A stretch of DNA of 44,440 nt from VBDM01 sp035637655 (GCA_035637655.1 DASPWT010000088.1:1-44440); one strand, 5' to 3'; shown: positions 18,013-27,336, numbered from the stretch's first letter. Notes: generated by a model not told the origin, from the sequence alone. Translations and numbers: made by a program.

Positions 18013-18852
18013 ATGTCCTCCTCTACCCTCCCCCCTATCGTGCTTGCGTTTGCCGCTGCAGATCCGACCGGCGGCGCGGGTGTACAGGCGGATCTGCTGA
18101 CGCTCGCAGCGATGGGTTGTCACGCGCTCTCCGTAATTACGGCAATCACTGTCCAGGACACGGCGGGCGTCGAGAATTCACAGGCTGTCGATTCGGACTG
18201 GGTGGTGGACCAAGCGCGGCTGGTGCTCGAGGATATGCCGGTCGCCGCATTCAAGGTCGGAATGGTCGGCAGCATCGAGAACATCGCGGCGATCGCGGAG
18301 GTCGTGTCCGACTATCCCGACGTGCCGCTTGTCTTCGATCCGGTGCTTGCCTCCGGGCGCGGCGACGAGCTTGCGACCGAGGACATGATTTCGGCGATGT
18401 GCGAGCTGCTTCTGCCCCAGACCACCATTCTCACCCCCAACAGCCGTGAAGCTCGGCGCCTCGTTCAGGGCGACGGCGAGGACGACGATGAGCTTGCCCT
18501 CCCCGGCGCTGCGGAGAAACTGCTCGGCCTGGGCTGCGAGTATGTGCTCATCACCGGCACGCACGAGAACACGCCGCAAGTCGTGAACACGCTCTACGGC
18601 CCAGAGGGCGTGGTGCGCTCGGACAGCTGGGAAAGATTGCCGGGAAGCTATCACGGGTCGGGTTGCACGCTTGCCGCAGCGATCGCGGCGACGCTCGCCA
18701 ACGGCCTCGAGCTGCCCGAAGCGGTGCGCGAAGCCCAGGAATACACCTGGCAAACGCTCAATGCGGGGTTTCGTCCAGGCATGGGTCAGTACATACCGGA
18801 CCGGTTCTTCTGGGCGCGGGAAATGGATGAGCCAGGCGCAGGCAAAGCCTGA
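18013..18852 (+). CDS. thiD: Hydroxymethylpyrimidine / phosphomethylpyrimidine kinase
   Basis: Ribokinase-fold enzyme that phosphorylates HMP and HMP-P to HMP-PP for thiamine synthesis. The 279 residues show AAADPTGGAGVQADLLTL at the N-terminus (substrate loop), ITAITVQDTAGV, FDPVLASGRGDEL, LTPNSREARRL, and the anion-hole motif GSYHGSGCTLAAAIA with the catalytic region near Cys. ATG 18013 gives the normal N-terminus. The 3' end overlaps thiE by 26 bases. The 85-base gap to rubredoxin holds a TACAAT box but no convincing -35. Confidence 0.95.
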   Translation: MSSSTLPPIVLAFAAADPTGGAGVQADLLTLAAMGCHALSVITAITVQDTAGVENSQAVDSDWVVDQARLVLEDMPVAAFKVGMVGSIENIAAIAEVVSDYPDVPLVFDPVLASGRGDELATEDMISAMCELLLPQTTILTPNSREARRLVQGDGEDDDELALPGAAEKLLGLGCEYVLITGTHENTPQVVNTLYGPEGVVRSDSWERLPGSYHGSGCTLAAAIAATLANGLELPEAVREAQEYTWQTLNAGFRPGMGQYIPDRFFWAREMDEPGAGKA

Positions 18853-19498
18853 GCACTGGGTGGTCTTACACGCGGGATTTCGCGGTCTGTACGCCGTGAC
18901 GCCCGATGAGCCCGACATCGGGTTGCTCACTCGCAAGGTGCGCAAGGCGCTTGCCGGCGGAGCACGCATCTTGCAGTACCGCAACAAATCCGCGAATGCC
19001 GCGCTGCGCCGCGAGCAGGGCACGGCGCTGCTTGCGCTCTGTCGCGAAGCACGCATTCCGCTCGTCATCAACGACGACCTGGATCTGGCCAGAGCGATCC
19101 GTGCGGACGGCTTGCACCTTGGCCGCGAGGACATCTCGATTGCAGCTGCGCGCGCGCAGCTGGGTAAAGGCAGGCTGCTCGGGGTTTCCTGCTACGACAG
19201 ACTTGAACTCGCACTCGCCGCGCGAGAAGCCGGTGCCGACTATGTCGCCTTCGGCAGCGCTTTCCCTTCCGCAACCAAGCCGGGAGCTCCGCGTGCGCCG
19301 CTTTCACTTTATCGCGAAGCAAAGGCGCGCCTCGGTTCGCCCGTTGTCGCGATCGGAGGCATCACAACCGAAAACGCTCAGTCCGTCATCGAGGCCGGGG
19401 CGGACGCCGTTGCGGTGATCAGCGCGCTGTTCGACGCGCCCGACATCGAGGCGGCCGCGCGCAGCTTCAGTCGCCTTTTCTACAAGAAGAACCCGTGA
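18827..19498 (+). CDS. thiE: Thiamine-phosphate synthase
   Basis: Couples HMP-PP with the thiazole phosphate to give thiamine phosphate. TIM barrel of 223 residues from ATG 18827, with ILQYRNKSA (pyrophosphate site), LVINDDLDLARA, DGLHLGRED, GVSCYD, AFGSAFPSATKPGAP and VVAIGGIT. The first residues overlap thiD by 26 bases; a slightly later GTG (18859) could also serve. The gene is coupled to hemL through a GTGA overlap. thiD-thiE-hemL adjacency is typical of betaproteobacteria. Confidence 0.93.
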   Translation: MSQAQAKPEHWVVLHAGFRGLYAVTPDEPDIGLLTRKVRKALAGGARILQYRNKSANAALRREQGTALLALCREARIPLVINDDLDLARAIRADGLHLGREDISIAAARAQLGKGRLLGVSCYDRLELALAAREAGADYVAFGSAFPSATKPGAPRAPLSLYREAKARLGSPVVAIGGITTENAQSVIEAGADAVAVISALFDAPDIEAAARSFSRLFYKKNP

Positions 19499-20775
19499 GC
19501 AAGAACGAATCCCTGTTTGCTCGCGCACAGAAAACTATCCCCGGCGGGGTCAACTCCCCGGTGCGTGCGTTTCGCGCCGTCGGCGGCACGCCCCGCTTCA
19601 TCGTGCACGGCGAAGGCAGCCGCATTTGGGACGCCGACGGTCGCGAATACCTCGATTTTGTCGGCTCCTGGGGACCGCTCGTTCTCGGACATGCGGACCG
19701 GGAGGTCGTCGCCGCAGTGCGGGAGGCGGCGGGCCGTGGACTTTCCTTCGGTGCCCCGACCGAGCCCGAGACCGAGATGGCCGAGCGACTCGTTCGACTC
19801 GTCCCGGGGCTTGAATTGGTGCGACTGGTCAGCTCCGGAACGGAGGCGACCATGTCGGCGCTGCGGCTTGCGCGCGGGGCCACCGGCCGTAGCCGCATCG
19901 TGAAGTTCGAGGGCTGCTATCACGGCCATGCAGACAGCCTGCTCGTCAAGGCCGGTTCGGGCGCGCTCACTCTGGGCCATCCGAGTTCGGCCGGCGTGAC
20001 GCCCGAGACCGCCGCACAGACGCTCGTACTGGACTACAACGACGTGGCGGGGCTGGACGCTGCGTTACACGAGTGGGGCGATTCCATCGCCTGCGTCATC
20101 GTCGAGCCGGTCGCCGGGAACATGAACCTGATTGCGCCGCGGCCCGGGTTTCTCCAGCGCATACGCGAGCACTGCACGCGGCACGGGGCAGTTCTGATTT
20201 TTGACGAAGTGATGACGGGCTTTCGCGTCGGGCTGCGAGGCGCCCAGCAGCTCTACGGAGTGCAAGCGGACCTCGTCACGCTCGGCAAAATAATCGGCGG
20301 AGGGATGCCGCTCGGAGCATTCGGCGGCCGCCGCGACATCATGGGGAAAATCGCGCCGCTCGGTCCTGTGTACCAGGCTGGTACGCTGTCGGGCAACCCG
20401 CTCGCGGTAGCTGCGGGACTCGCGACCCTTAAAAAACTCGAGGCGCCGGGCTTCTATGAGCGCCTAGCCGCGACAGCGCGAACGCTCTGCGACGGCCTTG
20501 TCTCGGCCGCGCGCAAGCGCGGCATTGCGTTCTCGGCGCAATCTGTGGGGGGCATGTTCGGTCTGTATTTTCGCGCCGTGCCGCCTTCGACCTACGCCGA
20601 GGTCATGCAGTGCAACAAGGAGGCGTTCAACCGCTTTTTCCACGCCATGCTCGAGCGCGGCGTGTACCTTGCACCCTCGGCATATGAGGCGGGATTCGTC
20701 TCCGCGGCACACTCCGAAGCGGACATTGCAGCCACGATCGCCGCGGGCGATGCTGCGTTCGGTTCGATGTCCTAG
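19495..20775 (+). CDS. hemL: Glutamate-1-semialdehyde 2,1-aminomutase
   Basis: PLP enzyme converting glutamate-1-semialdehyde to 5-aminolevulinate, the C5 route of tetrapyrrole synthesis. 426 residues, with NSPVRAFRAVGGTP at the N-terminus, SSGTEATMSALRLAR, CYHGHAD, IFDEVMTGFRV, and the PLP lysine in TLGKIIGGGMPLG (Lys265). The GTG start overlaps the thiE stop. A C5-pathway gene fits a proteobacterium other than the Alphaproteobacteria. The gene converges on mgtE with a 22-base gap. Confidence 0.97.
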   Translation: MSKNESLFARAQKTIPGGVNSPVRAFRAVGGTPRFIVHGEGSRIWDADGREYLDFVGSWGPLVLGHADREVVAAVREAAGRGLSFGAPTEPETEMAERLVRLVPGLELVRLVSSGTEATMSALRLARGATGRSRIVKFEGCYHGHADSLLVKAGSGALTLGHPSSAGVTPETAAQTLVLDYNDVAGLDAALHEWGDSIACVIVEPVAGNMNLIAPRPGFLQRIREHCTRHGAVLIFDEVMTGFRVGLRGAQQLYGVQADLVTLGKIIGGGMPLGAFGGRRDIMGKIAPLGPVYQAGTLSGNPLAVAAGLATLKKLEAPGFYERLAATARTLCDGLVSAARKRGIAFSAQSVGGMFGLYFRAVPPSTYAEVMQCNKEAFNRFFHAMLERGVYLAPSAYEAGFVSAAHSEADIAATIAAGDAAFGSMS

Positions 20776-20797
20776 CGGGCTGGCGCCTGCGCGCTCC

Positions 20798-22231
20798 TTA
20801 CACCAGAAAGAGCGTCGCCAGGCCGAGGAAAATGAAAAACCCCCCGCTGTCGGTGATCGCGGTGATCAGGACCGAGGAGCCGAGCGCCGGATCGCGTCCG
20901 AGCCGCATCATGGTGAGCGGGATCAGCACCCCGGCGGTCGCGGAAAGAACGAGATTCAGCATCATCGCCGCCGTCATGACCAAACCGAGCGACACCTTCT
21001 GGTAGAGCCAATAGGCGATCAGGCCGAGCGCGCTTCCCCAGATGAGGCCGTTCAGAAGCGAAACGCCCAGTTCCTTTGCGAGCAGCTTCTTCGCGTGTTC
21101 CCTCTGCACCTGGCCGAGCGCGATCGAGCGCACGATCATGGTGATGGTCTGGTTGCCGGAATTTCCGCCGATGCCCGCCACGATGGGCATGAGCGCGGCA
21201 AGCGCGACCAGCTTCTCGATCGAGTGCTCGAAGGCGCCGATCACACGCGAGGCGAAAAAAGCGGTGACCAGATTGATCGCGAGCCACGACCAGCGGTTCT
21301 TCACGCTCGCCCAGACCGATGAAAACACGTCCTCCTCCTCGCGCAATCCGGCCTGCGTGAGGAGCTCGTTCTCGCTCTTGCTGCGGATGAAATCCACCAC
21401 CTTGTCCACCGTCACCCGACCGACGAGCTTGCCCTGCTCGTCCACGACCGGGGCCGAGACGAGGTCATAGCGCTCGAACGCCTTGGCGGCGTCTTGCGCC
21501 TTGTCGCCGGACTGGAGCGTGACGACGTCGCTCACCATGATCTTTCCGACGTAGTGCTCGAGTTCGGATACGATCAGTTTGGAGAGCGGCAGCACGCCCT
21601 TCAAGCGCTCGTCGCGGTCGACGACGAAGATCTGGTCGGTGTGGTGCGGCAGCGCGTCGAAGCGCCGCAGATATCGTGTGACGGTCTCGATCGCGGTGTC
21701 CTCGCGCACGCTGACCACATCGAAATCCATAAGGGCGCCGACCGCATCCTCGGGGTACGACATCGCCGAGCGCAACTGCTCGCGTTCCTCGGCGGGCAGG
21801 GCTTGGAATACGTCGTGGATGACCTCCTCGGGCAGGTCCGGCGCGAGGTCGGCGATCTCGTCGGTCTCCAGCTGTTCGGCCGCAGCGACCAGCTCGTCCG
21901 AATCCATGTCGCGGATGAGTGTCTCGCGCACCGAATCGGAGGCTTGGAGGAGGATTTCGCCGCTGCGCTCCGCCTTGACCAGATTCCAGACGGCGAGCCG
22001 CTCCTCCAGGGGCAGCGATTCGAGCACGTAAGCGATATCCGCCGGATGCATGGAGTCGAGCTTCACGCGAAGCTCGGCGACGTTCTGCCTGTGCACGAGA
22101 GACTCCACCAGTTCGTGCGTGGGCATTTCCTGGCGCTCCACCAGGCGGTGCCGCCGCAGGAGCTCTTGAACCTCTCGCAAGTCGGCCTGGAGGTCCTCGA
22201 GTTCCTTCTTCGGGCTGAGGGTTTCGATCAT
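20798..22231 (-). CDS. mgtE: Magnesium channel MgtE
   Basis: Mg2+-gated Mg2+ channel of the inner membrane, 477 residues. The N-terminal superhelical MgtE_N domain spans about 30-150, then a pair of CBS domains covers about 150-285 (for example FVVDRDERLKGVLPLSKL and APVVDEQGKLVGRVTVD). A connecting helix follows and five transmembrane helices start near 325. The pore and ion-site motifs are PIVAGIGGNSGNQTITMIVR and AITDSGGFFIFLGLA. ATG 22231 is standard. It is divergent from the MFS transporter with a 130-base intergenic region that contains no obvious M-box or other riboswitch. Confidence 0.96.
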   Translation of the reverse strand: MIETLSPKKELEDLQADLREVQELLRRHRLVERQEMPTHELVESLVHRQNVAELRVKLDSMHPADIAYVLESLPLEERLAVWNLVKAERSGEILLQASDSVRETLIRDMDSDELVAAAEQLETDEIADLAPDLPEEVIHDVFQALPAEEREQLRSAMSYPEDAVGALMDFDVVSVREDTAIETVTRYLRRFDALPHHTDQIFVVDRDERLKGVLPLSKLIVSELEHYVGKIMVSDVVTLQSGDKAQDAAKAFERYDLVSAPVVDEQGKLVGRVTVDKVVDFIRSKSENELLTQAGLREEEDVFSSVWASVKNRWSWLAINLVTAFFASRVIGAFEHSIEKLVALAALMPIVAGIGGNSGNQTITMIVRSIALGQVQREHAKKLLAKELGVSLLNGLIWGSALGLIAYWLYQKVSLGLVMTAAMMLNLVLSATAGVLIPLTMMRLGRDPALGSSVLITAITDSGGFFIFLGLATLFLV

Positions 22232-22361
22232 GCGCGCCGGCCCTTAGCAGTGAATTTGGACCCCGTGGTTGCCGCGGACAACGCCCGACGCGCCGCGCGG
22301 CTGCGGCGATTCTAGCAGCCGGCTGTATGATGGCGATAGAAAAATCTCGCCCGATCACCCC

Positions 22362-23654
22362 GTGACGGCTTCAAATCACCTTGCCGAGGACGTGCACGCC
22401 AGGGAAGTTCTCGCCTGGGCGATGTACGACTTTGCCAACTCGGGTTACACGACCGTCGTGATCACCGCCGTGTTCAATGCCTATTTCGTCGCGGTGGTCG
22501 CGGGCAACGCACCTTGGGCGACTTTTGCTTGGACGGCGGCGTTGTCGGTCTCGTACGCTCTGATCCTTCTGACTGGGCCCGTCCTTGGAGCCTACGCCGA
22601 CCTGCGTGCCGCAAAAAAGCGCTTGCTCGTTCTCACCACGGCTGGTTGCGTGATCGCGACCGCCCTGCTCGCATTCACCGGACCCGGAACGCTCGCGCTT
22701 GCGGTGCTGCTGCTGGTGTTTTCCAACTTCTGCTTTGGTTCCGGGGAAAACCTCGTCGCCGCGTTCCTGCCCGAGCTCGCCCAAGGCGAATCGCTGGGAC
22801 GGGTATCGGGTTGGGGCTGGGCTCTAGGCTATCTGGGCGGGATTTTGACTCTCGGTCTTTGTCTGGGTTATGTCATCTGGGCTCAGGCCCACGGCCAAGA
22901 ACCACAACAGTTTGTGCCGGTCACGATGCTCATCACCGCCGCAACCTTTGCCACAGCGAGCCTGCCGACTTTCCTGGTGCTTAGGGAGCGCGCCCGCCCG
23001 GCTCCGGTCGCCGCCGGCGAAAACCTGGCGCGGGCGGCCTTTGCGCGGCTCGCGCAGACGGTGCGCCAAGCCGCGCGCTATCGGGACCTCGCGCGGTTCC
23101 TGGTATGCATCGTCTTCTATCAAGCGGGAATCCAGACGGTCATTGCGCTCGCCGCGATTTACGCCGAACAGACGCTTGGCTTCACGACGAAGGATACGAT
23201 TGCCCTGATCTTGGTGGTCAACGTGACTGCCGCGGTCGGCGCATTCGCCTTCGGCAGCACCCAGGATCGACTCGGGCATGTGCGAACCATTGCGCTGACT
23301 CTTCTTCTGTGGATCGCAACGACCTTGATAGCCTGGTCCGCGTCGGAGTCGGGACTTTTCTGGGTGGCCGCCAACCTTGCAGGACTGTGCCTGGGTTCCT
23401 CGCAGTCGGCGGGCCGAGCGCTCGTCGGATATCTGAGCCCCGCCGACAGGCGCGCCGAGTTTTTCGGACTCTGGGGGTTGGCGGTAAAGCTGTCTTCGAT
23501 TTTGGGGCCTATCACCTACGGCACAGTGACCTGGATAACCGATGGCAACCATCGCCTCGCAATGCTGGCGACCGGCGGATTCTTCGTTGCCGGCCTTCTC
23601 CTACTGGCGGGGATCGATGTCCCTCGCGGCCGGCGCGCGGCAGGACGGCCCTAG
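22362..23654 (+). CDS. UMF1-family MFS transporter
   Basis: Major facilitator superfamily protein of about 430 residues with roughly 12 hydrophobic segments. The start AWAMYDFANSGYTTVVITAVFNAYFV matches the UMF1 (YxiO-like) family, as do GSGENLVAAFLPELA and GSSQSAGRALVGYLSPADRRAEFFGLW. The substrate is unknown; some homologues relate to export from vacuoles or to amino-acid or peptide movement. GTG 22362 starts the homologous region; the frame remains open to 22269 without homology. A TATGAT box lies at 22326 but has no good -35. It converges on mtgA with an 18-base gap. Confidence 0.85.
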   Translation: MTASNHLAEDVHAREVLAWAMYDFANSGYTTVVITAVFNAYFVAVVAGNAPWATFAWTAALSVSYALILLTGPVLGAYADLRAAKKRLLVLTTAGCVIATALLAFTGPGTLALAVLLLVFSNFCFGSGENLVAAFLPELAQGESLGRVSGWGWALGYLGGILTLGLCLGYVIWAQAHGQEPQQFVPVTMLITAATFATASLPTFLVLRERARPAPVAAGENLARAAFARLAQTVRQAARYRDLARFLVCIVFYQAGIQTVIALAAIYAEQTLGFTTKDTIALILVVNVTAAVGAFAFGSTQDRLGHVRTIALTLLLWIATTLIAWSASESGLFWVAANLAGLCLGSSQSAGRALVGYLSPADRRAEFFGLWGLAVKLSSILGPITYGTVTWITDGNHRLAMLATGGFFVAGLLLLAGIDVPRGRRAAGRP

Positions 23655-23672
23655 CAGTGCTCCTCACGAAGA

Positions 23673-24377
23673 CTAGGGAACCTGCGCGGCGGGCATCTGC
23701 TCCAATATGCTCTCGCTATAGTTCGCCAAATAGGCTGAGTCGCGGTTGCGGTCGTAGTAGCGCGGGCGCGGAAGCATCGCCGCCAGGCGCGCCGCCTGCT
23801 CCGGTTCGAGGCCGGCTGCGTCCACGCCGAAGTAGTGGTGTGCCGCCGCTTCGGCTCCGAAGACGTTTTCGCCCCATTCCGCGACGTTCAGATAGATTTC
23901 AAAAATGCGGCGCTTGTCCATGGCGGACTCGAGCATCGCGGCAAGAATCGCCTCCTGGCCCTTGCGCAGCAGGCTGCGCTCGCCCGAAAGAAACAGATTC
24001 TTTGCGAGCTGCTGGGTGATGGTCGAGCCCCCGGCGACGATTTTCCCGCGCCGCTGGTTCCTATCCATCGCCCGCTGGATGCCTTCCCAATCGAAGCCTT
24101 CGTGATCGACGAACTTTGCGTCCTCCGCAATGATGATGGCGCGCTTCAAATGGATCGAAATTCGTTCATAGTCCGCCCATTTCTGCTCGAGCGCCGTTTT
24201 GGGCTTGTTCTGTCGCAAGGCCTCCAGGCGCACATCCATGACCCGCGTCGTCGCAGGATTGTGCTCGACCCAGTACAGGATCTGCGCCAAGAACCAGAAC
24301 TCGTAGACCGCAAGCACGATGACCGCCGTCCCGGCGGCATAGCAGAACATCTTCCACACTGAGACGAGCAGCCTCAT
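23673..24377 (-). CDS. mtgA: Monofunctional biosynthetic peptidoglycan transglycosylase
   Basis: GT51 glycosyltransferase that polymerises lipid II into glycan chains in the periplasm. 234 residues: an N-terminal membrane anchor (about residues 8-32), then the signature regions AEDAKFVDHEGFDWEGI (catalytic Glu85), GGSTITQQLAKNLFL (116-130), RKGQEAILAAMLE and IYLNVAEWGENVFG. There is no transpeptidase domain, which distinguishes it from class A PBPs. It follows the TonB-like gene by 14 bases, probably in one transcript. Confidence 0.96.
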   Translation of the reverse strand: MRLLVSVWKMFCYAAGTAVIVLAVYEFWFLAQILYWVEHNPATTRVMDVRLEALRQNKPKTALEQKWADYERISIHLKRAIIIAEDAKFVDHEGFDWEGIQRAMDRNQRRGKIVAGGSTITQQLAKNLFLSGERSLLRKGQEAILAAMLESAMDKRRIFEIYLNVAEWGENVFGAEAAAHHYFGVDAAGLEPEQAARLAAMLPRPRYYDRNRDSAYLANYSESILEQMPAAQVP

Positions 24378-24391
24378 TCGGCAGGCGCTTC

Positions 24392-25282
24392 CTAGTCACT
24401 GAAGACCTTATCACCGCGCGCGAAATGCCAGGTGCGGGTGATCACCAGGATGTCGGTTTCCCTGCGGATGTCGGCGGGGAATCTGGCGTAGGGCGCCGCC
24501 AGTTGAACAATGCGCTGTGCGGCGGCATCGAGGATTTTGTATCCGGAGGATCGCTCGAGATCCATCGCCGCCAGCGTGCCGTCCGAGTTGATCGACACGG
24601 TGAGCCGGAGGCTCCCGTAGATTCTGCCGCGCGCACTCTCGGGATAGTTGAGATTCCCGATGCGTTCGATCTTCTGGCGCCAGTCCTCGACATAAAGGGC
24701 GTAGCGAACCTCGGCGGCACGCGCGCCCACGAAGGTCTTGCGCGGACGCTTGTTGTACTCCTCGATCTGACGCGCGATTTGCGCTTCCATCCGAGCAACG
24801 ATCAAAGCGCTTTCGGCGAGTTCCGCTCCGGAGACCTGCGACTTCATCTCGGTCTGCGGCTCGGGCTCGGCTGATGCCATCTCCTTCCGGGATTGCACCT
24901 GTGAGAGCAGTTGTCTTTGTCGCGCCTCCAGCTCTTGTACGCGGCGGTTCGCCTGCGTCAAGTCCGAGCCGCGCTCCGTGGGCGGTGTTACCGGAAGCGG
25001 GGATTTCGCCCGGCGCTCAAGATCGGTGTCGCCGCCCCCGTCTAGGTTGGACTGGGCGTGGACCTCGGGGCGGGTCGGCCTCGAGCGGGTTTTGGAATTC
25101 ACCAGCACCACCTCGAGCTGTGACGGGGTGAGCTTGCGCAGAGCGTCGGGCAGCTTGAAATGGATGGAGAGCACGATCGCGTGGAGGACGATCGAGATGG
25201 ACAGCGCCAACGCCAGCACGCGCGAGTCGGGATCCAGCCTGGCAAGCGGCTGCGGCCACGCGAGGGCGTTAGAAACGCTCAA
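24392..25282 (-). CDS. TonB-like energy transducer protein
   Basis: 296 residues, with one N-terminal membrane helix (about 24-42), a charged and proline-containing linker, a coiled-coil stretch (about 105-140, RVQELEARQRQLL) and a TonB C-terminal domain (about 195-290: NYPESARGRIYGSLRLTVSI, then GYKILDAAAQRIVQLAAPYARFP). TonB proteins transmit proton-motive force to outer-membrane receptors, but no exbB-exbD or receptor gene is nearby, so the partner is unknown. The start is TTG 25282, with AGGG about 9 bases upstream; a GTG at 25219 would remove the membrane helix start. The gene lies between the RNase and mtgA genes. Confidence 0.88.
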   Translation of the reverse strand: MSVSNALAWPQPLARLDPDSRVLALALSISIVLHAIVLSIHFKLPDALRKLTPSQLEVVLVNSKTRSRPTRPEVHAQSNLDGGGDTDLERRAKSPLPVTPPTERGSDLTQANRRVQELEARQRQLLSQVQSRKEMASAEPEPQTEMKSQVSGAELAESALIVARMEAQIARQIEEYNKRPRKTFVGARAAEVRYALYVEDWRQKIERIGNLNYPESARGRIYGSLRLTVSINSDGTLAAMDLERSSGYKILDAAAQRIVQLAAPYARFPADIRRETDILVITRTWHFARGDKVFSD

Positions 25283-25309
25283 CTTTCTGGACCCTAAAAG
25301 CTTTCAGAA

Positions 25310-27226
25310 TCATACAATTCTAGGCTCTTTCTCGAGTTTTGTCTCATGTGCGCTGCCCGCCCAGGTGCTCGAGATTTCCTTGCAACGACGAAATACACAC
25401 TTGAGATCGGCTTCAACGAGGTCGATTTCGGTCACTGCGATTTCGACGCCCGTACCCGGAGCAAGTTCGGGCAGCGACGGCACTCTGGCGTAGAGCGGTA
25501 AGCCGTCGAACTTGACCAGATTTTCGCGCACCACCTCGGCCCCCGCAACATCGATTGCCTCCTGCAGCAGCCACCTGAGGCACCAGTAATGCTCCATGCG
25601 TCGCTGGAATTCGTCGTACGCAGCGTATGTCGTTTCGAAATCATGCACCGCCGCGAGCATGATGTCTGCATTCCGCGAAAACGGCGGCGCGTGCCCGTCG
25701 AGGAGCGCGAGGAGCTGCCACTGGTTCACCAGATCCACGTACCGGCGCAGGGGCGAGCTCGTCCAGGCATAGTGGCTGATTCCCAGGCCCTGGTGCGCCA
25801 TTGCCGAAGTGGTCATCCTGACCTTACCGGCCGATTGCACCCGGTAGATCGCCGCGACATCGTGATCGTCGAGCAGCTTCCCCCAAGTGCTATTTACCGC
25901 GATCATCAGCTCAGCGACCAGCTTGTCGAGCGGCGTGCCCCTACGACGCTCGACGATGTTGATGCGCGCGTTTTCCCCGTGACCCTCGACGCGGAAGGCG
26001 TAGTCAGGACGTTCAGGCCCCGAGGAGGTTTTGCCGCGACCTCTCTCGAGTGCGCCCGCAAACTTCCAGAGCGTGTTCAGCTCGCGCGAATAGGGGATGT
26101 CCTCCCGCGACGTGCCGGAAAGAAACGCCGCATCAAGTTCTTCGACCGCCTGATGGCGCAGGTTCGCGGCAATGCGCACCCGCTCGGCGCGGGTATGGTG
26201 AGACTCGACCACGAAATCGTCGGTGCGTACATCGAAATAGAGGGAACACGCTGGGCGCTGGGCGCCTTCGGTAAGGGAGAAGCGCTCGATCGCTTCGGGC
26301 GGCAGCATGGTGATCTTGCGGCCCGGCATGTACACGGTCGAGAGCCGCTCGCGCGCCACAGCGTCGAGCCCCGACCCAGGTGCGAACCCGAGGGCGGGAG
26401 CGGCAATGTGAATGCCGACGCGAAGGCGGTCACCCGCAAGAAGAGCCAGCGAGAATGCATCGTCGATTTCCGTCGTCATCGCGTCGTCGAGGCTGAATGC
26501 ATCCACTTCGGCAACCGGCAAAGCCCGGGGCTCGACAATCTCGAACTTCAAGGGGAAATCCATTCCCTTTGGAAAGTATTCGTAGAGAAATCGGTCGAGG
26601 TGGTAGTCGTGGCTGGAGGGCAGCTCGCCGCAGCGCTCCATCAGCTTAGCCGGTGACACGGCGGTCTTTGCGCAAGCCTCCTCAAGCGCTTTGGTTTCCG
26701 CTCGGTTGCGATCGGGCTTGTACAGGAGCTGATCCCGGAGCGGTCGGAACTCTTCCGGAAACGCGCCGCGCTCGAGCTGCTCAGCCCAGACTGAAATCTG
26801 CGCTTGCTGTTGTTTCTTCCTTTCGATGCCGACAAGCGCGGCGCGCAGCGTTTCGGGCGGCGCAGCCCGATACCGGCCCCTGCCCTTGCGGTAAAAGTAC
26901 ATCGGCGCCGAGTGGAGCTTCACCAGAATACCGGCTGCTTCCACTGTCGAAGGCGCGCGGCCGCAATACTCGCGCGCGAGCTCGGTGAATCCGAATTCCT
27001 CCGTGCCGCAGCACTGCCACAGGAAATCCGCATCGATGCCGCCCGCCAACGCCTCGGCTTGCGCGAGCAGCTCCACTGCGCCGGGCTCCGGAAACCGCAA
27101 CAGCACGTCCTTTGACTTGATCTTGGCTCGTTTGCCGTGCGGTGCCTCGACCTGGAGGGTGTTGTCGCTGTCGGCGAGCACCGTGGCGACCTTAAACGTA
27201 CCGCTGTCTTCGTAGAGAACGTTCAC
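25310..27226 (-). CDS. RNB-domain ribonuclease (RNase II family)
   Basis: Putative 3'-5' exoribonuclease. From GTG 27226 it has 638 residues (VNVLYEDSGTFKVATVL, the usual family N-terminus). The RNB catalytic region begins at about 240. The motif aligned with the four RNase II aspartates reads SLDDAMTTEIDDAF, so Asp247, Asp255 and Asp256 are kept and the second ligand is Glu253. Later conserved parts are VYMPGRKITMLP, VERRRGTPLDKLVAELMI and YAWTSSPLRRYVDLVNQ (substrate Arg). The N-terminal domain differs from E. coli RNase II/R, and only a weak S1-like tail is visible. An ATG at 27295 is in frame, but it lies upstream of a TATAAT box and adds non-homologous sequence. Confidence 0.88.
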   Translation of the reverse strand: MNVLYEDSGTFKVATVLADSDNTLQVEAPHGKRAKIKSKDVLLRFPEPGAVELLAQAEALAGGIDADFLWQCCGTEEFGFTELAREYCGRAPSTVEAAGILVKLHSAPMYFYRKGRGRYRAAPPETLRAALVGIERKKQQQAQISVWAEQLERGAFPEEFRPLRDQLLYKPDRNRAETKALEEACAKTAVSPAKLMERCGELPSSHDYHLDRFLYEYFPKGMDFPLKFEIVEPRALPVAEVDAFSLDDAMTTEIDDAFSLALLAGDRLRVGIHIAAPALGFAPGSGLDAVARERLSTVYMPGRKITMLPPEAIERFSLTEGAQRPACSLYFDVRTDDFVVESHHTRAERVRIAANLRHQAVEELDAAFLSGTSREDIPYSRELNTLWKFAGALERGRGKTSSGPERPDYAFRVEGHGENARINIVERRRGTPLDKLVAELMIAVNSTWGKLLDDHDVAAIYRVQSAGKVRMTTSAMAHQGLGISHYAWTSSPLRRYVDLVNQWQLLALLDGHAPPFSRNADIMLAAVHDFETTYAAYDEFQRRMEHYWCLRWLLQEAIDVAGAEVVRENLVKFDGLPLYARVPSLPELAPGTGVEIAVTEIDLVEADLKCVFRRCKEISSTWAGSAHETKLEKEPRIV

Positions 27227-27280
27227 GAGATGGAGCCAAACGGGAAAGAGCCGCGTCGCGCCGGCCCAAGGAGTGCGATA

Positions 27281-27286
27281 ATTATA
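27281..27286 (-). promoter_or_regulatory. Candidate -10 element for the RNB ribonuclease gene
   Basis: A perfect TATAAT reads leftward at 27286-27281 in the space between the divergent RNase and enolase-like genes. It would start transcription near 27275, inside the longer possible RNase reading frame but about 50 bases upstream of GTG 27226. That is one reason for choosing the shorter protein. The -35 region is poor (about GTGAAC). Confidence 0.4.
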
Positions 27287-27336
27287 GCGCAGCATTGCAC
27301 CCGTTCACGCCGGCCAAAACGCCAACCGCTCGCCAA

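Noticed and set aside
22232..22361. Magnesium riboswitch upstream of mgtE
   Set aside because: The 130-base divergent gap shows no M-box-like conserved pattern, and such elements are mostly known from Gram-positive bacteria.
27227..27295. ATG 27295 as start of the RNB ribonuclease
   Set aside because: The extra 23 residues do not resemble the family, and a TATAAT box lies between this ATG and GTG 27226.
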